From Lachnospiraceae bacterium (GTDB lineage: Bacteria > Bacillota > Clostridia > Lachnospirales > Lachnospiraceae), in contig JAJBTR010000384.1 of assembly GCA_020860745.1 (NCBI GenBank), positions 1 to 17,457 on the forward strand: a stretch of 17,457 bases of DNA. The letters are read 5' to 3'. The notes under the pieces are model-generated. The model saw only the letters and a list, made by a program, of their open reading frames with translations. It was not told the DNA's origin and ran no database searches. The translations under genes and the position numbers were made by a program. This document shows, one piece after another, positions 1-6,329 of the stretch. Position 1 is the stretch's first letter; each line of letters opens with the position of its first letter.

Positions 1-48
1 CTCACACGGACCTGAACCGTGCGCGTCTGCCAATTCCGCCATTCCTGC
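1..48 (-). tRNA. tRNA-Leu (anticodon CAG), 3' part outside window
   Basis: Read on the minus strand, the sequence begins GCAGGAAUGGCGG with U8 and A14 in place. It continues through a Leu-type D arm and an anticodon stem CACGG/CCGUG closing the loop UUCAGGU, so the anticodon is CAG and the codon read is CUG. The gene runs off the left edge inside the variable arm, so the T arm and 3' acceptor strand are not visible. It lies 48 bases downstream of the next tRNA-Leu and probably shares its promoter. Confidence 0.88.
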
Positions 49-96
49 GTATGAAATTGTAGTTCAACATTCGCTGAACCGTGAGTGTCGAACCAG

Positions 97-180
97 TGCG
101 GAAGATGGGACTTGAACCCACACGACTCGAAAGCCACAAGATCCTTAGTCTTGCTCGTCTGCCAGTTCCGACACTTCCGC
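97..180 (-). tRNA. tRNA-Leu (anticodon AAG)
   Basis: An 84-base cloverleaf on the minus strand. The acceptor stem GCGGAAG/CUUCCGC is perfect, the anticodon stem is CAAGA/UCUUG around the loop CUAAGGA (anticodon AAG at positions 34-36), there is a long class II variable arm as expected for leucine, and the T arm is GUGGG-UUCAAGU-CCCAU. The discriminator base is A and CCA is not encoded. An unmodified or inosine-converted A34 would read CUU and CUC. A34 is uncommon in bacterial tRNAs other than tRNA-Arg, though tRNA-Leu(AAG) occurs in some Firmicutes. Confidence 0.93.
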
Positions 181-214
181 ATTCGCCATCATCCTTACCG
201 CTGACGACTTGACT

Positions 215-243
215 ATAATAACAAATTCATTTTTTCTTGTCAA
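215..243 (-). promoter_or_regulatory. Strong sigma-A type promoter of the tRNA-Leu genes
   Basis: On the minus strand there is a perfect -35 TTGACA (238-243), a 17-base spacer and a -10 TATTAT (215-220). Transcription would start near 208, about 27 bases before the mature 5' end of tRNA-Leu(AAG). The placement and near-consensus quality fit a stable-RNA promoter. Confidence 0.85.
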
Positions 244-305
244 TACCCTTTTTGCAATTTTTACATCAATTTCTGCTATGATTTTGCGGGTACAGCCTCT
301 CGCTC

Positions 306-345
306 AAAGTGCCCGCAGGGCAGACCTGCCGCAGGGAGGCACTTT
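306..345 (-). terminator. Inverted repeat after hflX, possible terminator
   Basis: AAAGTGCC (306-313) and GGCACTTT (338-345) are perfect 8-base arms enclosing a smaller CCTGC/GCAGG hairpin. The structure begins one base after the hflX stop codon. Only three T follow on the minus strand, so as a Rho-independent terminator it is weak; it may instead protect the 3' end of the mRNA. Confidence 0.5.
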
Positions 346-346
346 A

Positions 347-1573
347 TTACATCAGATCTACAGGCACGTACGCTTCCACATAAATTCCGTCCTCCCGGTA
401 TTCTTCCAGCAGAAGTTCCCCATACTTCCGGATGCGCTGGATTTCGCCGGCCCTGTCATAGGGAAATGTATGACGGAGAAGAACCTTATCCTCCCGCAGC
501 AGTTCTTCCAGCACCTGCTTAAAAGTATTCAGTCCCTCGCCGGTTCTGGCTGAAATGCGCAGCGACTTGTCCGCACGAAAATCCTGAAACGTCTCTTCAC
601 CTGTCAGACGGTCACACTTATTAAACAGCGTGACAATCTTCTTGTCCGTCACGCCAAGCTCCCGCAATGTCTGATAAACCACATGCATCTGTTCATCCCA
701 CTGCGGATTGGAGGCATCCACTACATGGACAATGATATCCGCGTACTTTGCCTCCTCCAGCGTGCTCCGGAATGCGTCCACCAGATGATGCGGCAGCTTC
801 CGTATGAAACCTACCGTGTCGGTCAGGAGGATCTGCTGCCGGTTGGAAAGCTCCAGCATCCGGGTCGTCGGATCCAGTGTTGCAAAAAGCTGATCTTCCT
901 CCAATACTCCCGCATCCGTCAGCACATTCAGCAAAGTTGATTTCCCCGCATTGGTATACCCCACGATAGCGGCCACTTTCGTGTGATTTTTCATCCGCTG
1001 CTCTCTCGTGAGATCGCGGTGGCGGACCACATCTTTCAGTTCCTGCTTCAAATGAGAAATCCTGTCACGAATCACTCTGCGGTCGGTCTCCAGCTTTTTC
1101 TCACCGGGTCCTCTGGTGCCGATCCCGCCGCCCAGACGGGACATAGAGCGCCCAAATCCGGTCAGCCGGGTCATACGGTACCGCAGCTGGGCCAGCTCCA
1201 CCTGAATCTTTCCTTCGCTGGTTGCCGCCCTCCCCGCAAAAATATCCAGGATTAACAATGTCCGGTCCATCACTTTTGTGTCGAGAGCCTCCTCCAGCTT
1301 CTTCAGCTGAATTGGTGTCAGCTCATCGTCACAGATCACCCCGGTGGCGCCCGTCTCCCAGAGCAGGTCTTTCAATTCTTCTATTTTCCCGGAACCAAGA
1401 TAAGTGCCGGGATGCGCCCGGTCCAGATTCTGGATCAGAGTACCCGCAACCTCCGCGCCGGCTGTGCGTGCAAGCTCTGCCAGCTCCGCCAGGGAATGCT
1501 CCGTGTCGTCGCCCTCGCGCTCACTGACCGCCACCAGAATCACACGCTCTTTTATTTTTTCCGTATCATACAT
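347..1573 (-). CDS. hflX: GTPase HflX
   Basis: HflX is a ribosome-binding GTPase of the Obg-HflX family that splits stalled 70S ribosomes after stress. The 408-residue product has the family's N-terminal domain (about 1-190) ending in the diagnostic GGIGTRGPGEKKLETDRR stretch (148-165). A G domain follows, with G1 GYTNAGKS (205-212), G2 in LDPTTR (233-238), G3 DTVG (252-255) and G4 NKCD (318-321), then a short C-terminal domain. Length matches the family. The ATG at 1573 is preceded by GGAG with an 8-base spacer, lying inside the end of the upstream lipoprotein gene. Only 5 bases separate the two reading frames, so they are likely co-transcribed and translationally coupled. Confidence 0.96.
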   Translation of the reverse strand: MYDTEKIKERVILVAVSEREGDDTEHSLAELAELARTAGAEVAGTLIQNLDRAHPGTYLGSGKIEELKDLLWETGATGVICDDELTPIQLKKLEEALDTKVMDRTLLILDIFAGRAATSEGKIQVELAQLRYRMTRLTGFGRSMSRLGGGIGTRGPGEKKLETDRRVIRDRISHLKQELKDVVRHRDLTREQRMKNHTKVAAIVGYTNAGKSTLLNVLTDAGVLEEDQLFATLDPTTRMLELSNRQQILLTDTVGFIRKLPHHLVDAFRSTLEEAKYADIIVHVVDASNPQWDEQMHVVYQTLRELGVTDKKIVTLFNKCDRLTGEETFQDFRADKSLRISARTGEGLNTFKQVLEELLREDKVLLRHTFPYDRAGEIQRIRKYGELLLEEYREDGIYVEAYVPVDLM

Positions 1574-1578
1574 ATAGA

Positions 1579-2691
1579 TTACTCCGTTCCGCTCTCCTCC
1601 GCGGATTCCGATTCATCTGCCTCGCTTTCCTCTGCAGATTCATCTTCTCCATTTTCAACTTCAGACTCAGACGTATCCGTATCACGTTCTTCATCGGAGG
1701 CCTCTATATCATCCCCCACGCGGGTCTGGAGAAATTCATACTCCCGCGAAACCTCTTCGTCCGTGTATTTTGCCAGGAACTCCGCCGCTATGTCACAGGC
1801 ACTCTCAAAATCTCCGGAATATTCGTAAGCGATAATCAGATTTTTCAAAATGGCCTGTTCCACGGAAGTATCTCCCACTTCCAGCGCAGACTCCAGATAG
1901 AGGATAGCATTATCATACTCGCCCGATTCCAGCGCCATCTCCCCCAGTTCATTCAATGCTTCCGCATCCTCGGGATATTTTTCCATATAGGAAGCAAAAG
2001 CCGTCTCTGCGCTCTCGCTGTCTCCCTCTTCCGCGTAAATATAGCCGAGCAGCAGCAATGCTTTGTCATAGCCCAGTTCTTCCGCCTGCTTCAGATCAGC
2101 CAGCGCATTCTCATAATCTCCGGTCAGGAAATACATATCGCCCACAAAATAATACTCTTCCGCTGTGGACGGCGTAATGCCCAGCACCTGATCCAGATAC
2201 TCCTGCCCGCTCTCTGACAGGCCGGCATCCGACAGGTTCTCGTAAATATGGACGCAGAGCTCCACATCGCCGTCATTCAGAGAAAATGCCTGCGCATAAT
2301 CCTCCAGAGCTGCCTCACCCTGGCCCTCCTGCAGGTAAATATTCCCCCGCAGATAGTATACTTCCCAGTTTTTTGCATCATATTCCGCCAGGGTCGTGCA
2401 GGCCTCAATCGCCCCCTCGACATCTCCGGATTTATACAAGGCCAGCGCCTTGTAATAACAGATATCCAGTTCCTCCGCACCGATGGTTCCCACCGACTGG
2501 TCCAATGCTTTCTGGAAGCTCTGTACCGCGCTTTCATAATCCCCGGACTCCATCTGGGAAATTCCCAGTTCTTTATACTCCTGCATTTTTTCGGAATCTC
2601 CGCATCCGGACAGCAATAAAAAGGCGGAACATGTAACTACAAACAATAGCAAAGGCAGCCGCTTCCTCATAATCTTCATAATTCGTTTCAT
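1579..2691 (-). CDS. TPR-repeat lipoprotein with acidic tail
   Basis: A 370-residue secreted lipoprotein with an N-terminal positively charged stretch, a hydrophobic segment and the lipobox LSGC (Cys30), which predicts lipid anchoring on the outer face of the cell membrane. Residues about 31-324 form a series of tetratricopeptide-like helical repeats (YKELGISQMESGDYESAVQS is one clear example), a protein-binding scaffold. The last 46 residues (325-370) are almost entirely Asp, Glu and Ser. I chose the ATG at 2691, which follows GGAGG, although the gap is only 2 bases; in-frame ATGs at 2679 and 2670 and a TTG at 2739 are alternatives. The binding partner cannot be told from the sequence. It precedes hflX directly, but a functional link is not established. 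Confidence 0.85.
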   Translation of the reverse strand: MKRIMKIMRKRLPLLLFVVTCSAFLLLSGCGDSEKMQEYKELGISQMESGDYESAVQSFQKALDQSVGTIGAEELDICYYKALALYKSGDVEGAIEACTTLAEYDAKNWEVYYLRGNIYLQEGQGEAALEDYAQAFSLNDGDVELCVHIYENLSDAGLSESGQEYLDQVLGITPSTAEEYYFVGDMYFLTGDYENALADLKQAEELGYDKALLLLGYIYAEEGDSESAETAFASYMEKYPEDAEALNELGEMALESGEYDNAILYLESALEVGDTSVEQAILKNLIIAYEYSGDFESACDIAAEFLAKYTDEEVSREYEFLQTRVGDDIEASDEERDTDTSESEVENGEDESAEESEADESESAEESGTE

Positions 2692-2788
2692 TTCCTCCGA
2701 TATTTTCAACTCACGGATACATGCCGAAAGCAAACGCAAGCCGCTGCCGGAATGTCAGCAATCATGTCAGATCTTCCCACAACGATTA

Positions 2789-2832
2789 CAGGCGGACTGT
2801 ACCATAAATTCCTGTACATTCCGCCTGTTTTT
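2789..2832 (+). terminator. Rho-independent terminator pointing in the plus direction
   Basis: CAGGCGGA-C-TGTAC and GTACA-T-TCCGCCTG form a stem of about 13 pairs with an 11-base loop, immediately followed by TTTTT on the plus strand. On the minus strand there is no T run after the stem. No plus-strand gene is visible upstream, so the transcript it would end is unknown. Confidence 0.7.
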
Positions 2833-2890
2833 GCTATATGATGCAATTCACTGATATGGGTTACAATCCGCGCATCTGATATAATAAGAT

Positions 2891-3134
2891 TTATTGATCA
2901 CGCATCAGATACAACAGTCCGCCGAAAAATCCCACCACCAATCCGGGATATCCGGCCACCAGCGCCGTATAGCGGATGATATCTGCCGTCGGCAGCGCAA
3001 GCATGCTGCAGATTACGGCCGCCGCAATTCCCAGCGGCAGCAGCCACAACAGCGTATTCACCAGCAAAAACAAAAAGTACGGTTTCCGTGTATGTTTATT
3101 TTTTTTTCGTCAGCTGATTCCACAATAATTCCAT
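2891..3134 (-). CDS. Small two-helix membrane protein, frame broken at an A9 tract
   Basis: A strong start lies at 3134: GGAGG (3142-3146) seven bases before ATG. That frame reads only MELLWNQLTKKK before TAA at 3096-3098. One base removed from the run of nine A (3099-3107) joins it to a 60-codon open frame that ends at TAA 2891-2893, giving an 80-residue protein: a basic N-terminus, a hydrophobic helix at about 20-42, and a second at about 52-76. The downstream frame alone has only a TTG start (3073) with no ribosome binding site, so the joined version is far more convincing. The break may be transcriptional slippage, a +1 frameshift, a true mutation or a homopolymer sequencing error. I do not recognise the family. 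Confidence 0.6.
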
Positions 3135-3199
3135 ACGATAACCTCCTCTGATATGTACAAGGTTGATACGTTATGGCTTTATTGTAAAAACCGGCTGTA

Positions 3200-3219
3200 A
3201 AATCCCTGAGCAGGGATTT
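3200..3219. repeat. Short perfect inverted repeat, possible terminator
   Basis: AAATCCCTG and CAGGGATTT are 9-base perfect arms separated by AG. It lies between the end of the sugar kinase gene and the small membrane gene, both on the minus strand. On that strand it is followed, after nine bases, by TTTTT. It may terminate the kinase transcript, about 100 bases after its stop codon. The rest of the 3135-3320 gap shows no gene. Confidence 0.4.
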
Positions 3220-3320
3220 GTATATTTCAGGTAAAATTTTCCCAACTGTACGATTGCTGATTCAACAGCTGAAAATCTTTTGCTTCCCAGATTATATCAG
3301 GCATTCACCAGCCCACTCTG

Positions 3321-4295
3321 TTACAGGTCGGCTGCGCTGTTATGGATCAGGCACATAATCTCCTCTTCCGTGGGCATCACACGCAGCGCGCCTTTCCGGG
3401 TCGTGATCACCGAAGCGCCCGCATTGGCAAATGTCAGCAGCTCCGTCAGGTCAGCCTCCGTCAGATTCTCCATGCCATGGTCCAGGATGTAGCTCAGGGC
3501 GCAGGCCGCGAAGGTATCCCCGGCGCCCGTCGTCTCAATCGTGTGCTCCTGTAAAAACGGTGCGGCACTCACCTCCATGTCCCGGTAGAAAACTTTGCTC
3601 CCTTCTTTCCCCATAGTCACAAAGACAAGCGGCAGTTTATATTTTTCCCGAAGCATCGCCACACCTCCGGCATAGTCTGTCGTCCCCGTAAGGAACTCTA
3701 CCTCGTTATCCGAAATTTTCAGAATATCGCAGACTGAAAGGCCGTACTCAATCTCCCGCCGCGCATCATCCAGCGTATCCCACAGCGGCTCCCGCAGATT
3801 CGGATCAAAAGAAATAAGTGCTCCGCTCTCCCGCGCCGCTTCAAGCGCGTAACGAGTCGCCTCCCGCGCCGGTGCATGGGTGGAAGACAATGTTCCGAAA
3901 TGAAAAATTCTGGCATTCCGGATGATGTCCGTGTTCACTTCCCCGCGCCGAAGCATCATATCTGCGCCGGGATTGCGGTAAATAATGAACTCCCGGTCTC
4001 CGTCTGGCTGTGTATGCCCAAATGCCAGAGTCGGTTGCAAGATCTCATCCTCCATCAAATTTGAGACATCGATCCCGCAGTCCTCTACCGCCTCACGGAG
4101 AGACCGGCCAAAAGAGTCACGCCCGACTTTTCCGATAAAGGCTGTCTTTTTTCCCAATCTGGAAAGCATCGCCAGTACATTGCAGGGCGCTCCCCCCGGA
4201 TTCACCTCCAGAAGCGGGTTGCCCTGGCTGCTGGTGCCGTTCTCCGTAAAATCAATCAGCAACTCTCCGAGCGCTACTACATCGAATTTTTTCAT
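3321..4295 (-). CDS. PfkB-family carbohydrate kinase, probably fructokinase
   Basis: A 324-residue ribokinase/PfkB-fold sugar kinase that would transfer phosphate from ATP to a sugar hydroxyl in the cytoplasm. Visible signatures are the N-terminal substrate-binding stretch VNPGGAPCNVLAMLSRLG (31-48), the SFDPNLREPLW segment (172-182) typical of fructokinase-like members, and the C-terminal anion-hole motif TTGAGDTFA (255-263) with D260 as the expected catalytic base. Length is normal. The start is supported by GGAGG 7 bases ahead of ATG 4295. Fructose is the best guess for the substrate, but 2-keto-3-deoxygluconate or another sugar is possible. No sugar transporter or hydrolase adjoins it, so the pathway is not defined by context. 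Confidence 0.92.
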   Translation of the reverse strand: MKKFDVVALGELLIDFTENGTSSQGNPLLEVNPGGAPCNVLAMLSRLGKKTAFIGKVGRDSFGRSLREAVEDCGIDVSNLMEDEILQPTLAFGHTQPDGDREFIIYRNPGADMMLRRGEVNTDIIRNARIFHFGTLSSTHAPAREATRYALEAARESGALISFDPNLREPLWDTLDDARREIEYGLSVCDILKISDNEVEFLTGTTDYAGGVAMLREKYKLPLVFVTMGKEGSKVFYRDMEVSAAPFLQEHTIETTGAGDTFAACALSYILDHGMENLTEADLTELLTFANAGASVITTRKGALRVMPTEEEIMCLIHNSAADL

Positions 4296-4332
4296 AGCAT
4301 CACCTCCGTCAAGGAATTTTCCATCACACTAC

Positions 4333-4361
4333 ATTCTGCATGGTTTTTCCCTAAAAGTCAA
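4333..4361 (-). promoter_or_regulatory. Candidate promoter of the sugar kinase gene
   Basis: On the minus strand, TTGACT (4356-4361) is followed after 17 bases by CAGAAT (4333-4338), which matches four of six -10 positions. The predicted start lies about 30 bases ahead of the kinase ATG. The -10 box is imperfect, so a regulator may be required. Confidence 0.5.
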
Positions 4362-4438
4362 GGGCAGGTCATAAGTTGAAAACATATTTTTCACACATCT
4401 GTTACAGTAAACCTGTTTCCCCAAATGTTTCATTTTTG

Positions 4439-4444
4439 TATAAT
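4439..4444 (+). promoter_or_regulatory. Possible -10 box for the PHP gene
   Basis: A perfect TATAAT lies about 93 bases upstream of the PHP start in the 241-base divergent intergenic region. The hexamer 17 bases upstream (TTTCCC) is a poor -35. A second candidate -10, TAAACT at 4502-4507, is closer to the gene but also lacks a good -35. The assignment is tentative. Confidence 0.3.
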
Positions 4445-4536
4445 TTGTATGAATTCTCCGTAAGTTTTCCGTTTATAACTGGATTTTTTCTCGAAATCTG
4501 GTAAACTAAGAGTAGTTTGGGAAGGGGAGAGTTACC

Positions 4537-5610
4537 ATGCGCTTTGACATGCACTGTCACACAAAAGAGGGATCGCCTGACGGCAAAATCACATTAAAAG
4601 AATACGTGCAGCGTCTGAAAGAGCTTGGCTATGACGGCATGATGATCACTGATCACAACTCCTACAAAGCACACCGTTATTACCTCAGGGACAAACAGGA
4701 TCCTGTCTTTGAGAGTTTCACCATTTTAAAGGGAATTGAATATGACACCTGTGATGCGGGACATATTCTGGTTGTTATGCCGGAAAGTGTCCGACTGCCC
4801 ATTCTGGAACTACGCGGACTGCCGGTAAAACTACTCATCGAAATTGTGCACGCGTTCCACGGTATTCTTGGACCGGCTCATCCGACCGGGGAAAAATATT
4901 TAAGTATTACCAACTTTAAAATATACCACAGACATCCCGAGATTCTTCAGGAATTCGATTTTATGGAAATTTACAATTCCTGCATCTCGCCGGAGGCGAA
5001 TGATCGTGCAGCCGCCCTTGCGGAAGAATATCATCTCCCCGGCACCGGCGGCAGCGATGCGCACAAAATTGACTGTGTGGGACTTGCTTTTACTGACTTT
5101 GCGCAGCCGATCCGGACAGAATCCGATCTGATCAGCTATCTCTCCGCTGACCACAATGCAGATTCTGCAACAGATACTGTATGCAATCCGGATGCGATTC
5201 CTGCGCTCGATTCTGCAAGGATTACTCCCCTGCGGACGATTATATCTGCTGTCCAGAAGTCTGATAAAGCTTCTTTTTTAAAAGCTGCTGACAATCCCGC
5301 TGCAGGGTCTGATGGGACTCCTATCCTCACGTGCGGCGGCAGCCACTATCCGGGCACGACGCGCGATCATCTGGGTATGGCCTATGATCTTCTGCTGAAG
5401 CTGTACTATGTTTACAGCAAAGCCGGGAATTTCTTCAAACGCTCCAAGCTGGAAGTGGAGGTTGTTTACCTCCTCTCCGTCTCGGACACGCTGTTTCATC
5501 GTATCCGCAGCCTGGATTTTCTTAACATGCTTCCTGAAAAGGCACAGAAAAAACGCCAGTGGAAAGAAATTGAAGATGAGCTATATGTGAAGGACATGCA
5601 ACAATTATAA
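4537..5610 (+). CDS. PHP-domain phosphoesterase
   Basis: A 357-residue protein with a polymerase-and-histidinol-phosphatase domain, a metal-dependent phosphoesterase fold. The metal ligand motifs are all present: MHCH (5-8), TDH (38-40), E68 and H76, PAHP (113-116) and GGSDAH (171-176). The N-terminal 200 residues resemble the TrpH/YciV type, which act on nucleotide phosphates, but the substrate here is unknown. Residues about 205-262 are a linker rich in Ala, Asp and Ser; the C-terminal part (263-357) is helical and begins with CGGSHYPGTT, which I cannot assign. The ATG at 4537 has GGGGAG 7 bases upstream. It is the only plus-strand gene in the window, and its last codons fall in a degenerate tandem repeat. 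Confidence 0.9.
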   Translation: MRFDMHCHTKEGSPDGKITLKEYVQRLKELGYDGMMITDHNSYKAHRYYLRDKQDPVFESFTILKGIEYDTCDAGHILVVMPESVRLPILELRGLPVKLLIEIVHAFHGILGPAHPTGEKYLSITNFKIYHRHPEILQEFDFMEIYNSCISPEANDRAAALAEEYHLPGTGGSDAHKIDCVGLAFTDFAQPIRTESDLISYLSADHNADSATDTVCNPDAIPALDSARITPLRTIISAVQKSDKASFLKAADNPAAGSDGTPILTCGGSHYPGTTRDHLGMAYDLLLKLYYVYSKAGNFFKRSKLEVEVVYLLSVSDTLFHRIRSLDFLNMLPEKAQKKRQWKEIEDELYVKDMQQL

Positions 5611-5689
5611 TGACCATGCAACAATGATAATGGTCTTACAGCAATGATAAGGCCTCGCAGCAATGACAATGCTCATGCTGCAGCAGTGC
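5596..5689 (+). repeat. Degenerate 20-base tandem repeat across the PHP stop codon
   Basis: About four and a half units with the consensus ATGCAGCAATGATAATGGTC begin at 5596, 5616, 5636, 5655 and 5675. The first two differ at only a few positions; later ones diverge. The first unit encodes the last residues and stop of the PHP protein, and the second and third repeat an in-frame-looking TGA/TAA pair. Confidence 0.75.
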
Positions 5690-5745
5690 AAACATACGCA
5701 AAAACAGGGAAAAAGATTCCATCTATACTCTATAGTATCGAAAAT

Positions 5746-5771
5746 GACCCCGGCTCTCTAAAGCCGGGGTC
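5746..5771. terminator. Convergent (bidirectional) terminator hairpin
   Basis: GACCCCGGCT and AGCCGGGGTC form a perfect 10-base GC-rich stem with a 6-base loop, between the ends of the plus-strand PHP gene and the minus-strand ATPase operon. On the minus strand it is followed by ATTTTC, on the plus strand by CTTACATATT. The T tails are modest, but the position between convergent genes supports a shared terminator. Confidence 0.7.
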
Positions 5772-5781
5772 TTACATATTC

Positions 5782-5808
5782 GTAACTGTTCTGTGCCTTC
5801 ACAGTTAC
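5782..5808. repeat. Inverted repeat downstream of the ATPase operon
   Basis: GTAACTGT (5782-5789) and ACAGTTAC (5801-5808) are perfect 8-base arms with an 11-base loop, between the ntpK stop codon and the strong hairpin at 5746-5771. There is no T run, so it is probably a 3' mRNA structure rather than a terminator on its own. Confidence 0.45.
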
Positions 5809-5866
5809 CACTATTCTTGTGCGGCACACTCACGATTCAACTGACGCGTTTCGTCTGCATTATGCA

Positions 5867-6292
5867 TTAGCCGAGGGCTACCATACTGAATACCAGCGCA
5901 AACAGGGCAACAGACTCGCAAAGACCGACTACCATGATGTACTGCGAAAAGCCCTTACCGGTCTCACCGAGAGCATCCGAACCGGCTGCGCCGGCTTTGC
6001 CCTGTGCAATCGCTGAGAAGCACATTGCCAGACCGGAAGCTGCACCGAGACCCAGAAGGAATCCGGGATCTGCGTCCGATCCCTGCATCGTCTGCATCAG
6101 CAGGAAACCGTAAATCGTCTGTGTCAGCGGAGCACCGGCAAATACCGTCAAGATAAACGGCGCCGCCTTATTGTTCATATAGCAACGTTTCCATGCACCA
6201 ATTGCAGCCTGACCTGCCGTGCCAATACCGATGGCAGAACCGATTGCCGCAATACCCATAACCAGAGCTGTTCCTAACATTCCGAAATCCAT
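5867..6292 (-). CDS. ntpK: V-type ATPase subunit K (membrane rotor ring)
   Basis: The proteolipid that forms the rotating ion-carrying ring of the membrane sector. At 141 residues it is the duplicated form with four transmembrane helices: about 4-30, 44-70, 76-100 and 117-140. The first hairpin carries T57-Q58 in APLTQTIYG, the second Q97 in AIAQGK and the ion-binding carboxylate E126 in GLCESVAL. The Q97-E126 spacing of 29 equals that between Gln110 and Glu139 of the sodium-binding NtpK of Enterococcus hirae, so sodium is the more likely ion. The start has GGAG 7 bases ahead. It is the last gene of the operon, after a 37-base gap from subunit I. Confidence 0.94.
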   Translation of the reverse strand: MDFGMLGTALVMGIAAIGSAIGIGTAGQAAIGAWKRCYMNNKAAPFILTVFAGAPLTQTIYGFLLMQTMQGSDADPGFLLGLGAASGLAMCFSAIAQGKAGAAGSDALGETGKGFSQYIMVVGLCESVALFALVFSMVALG

Positions 6293-6329
6293 AACGTTTC
6301 TCCTTTACTTTTTTACATTTGAATTTGAT

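Noticed and set aside
2879..2884. TATAAT on the plus strand near the end of the small membrane gene.
   Set aside because: No acceptable -35 at 16-18 bases and no plus-strand gene downstream.
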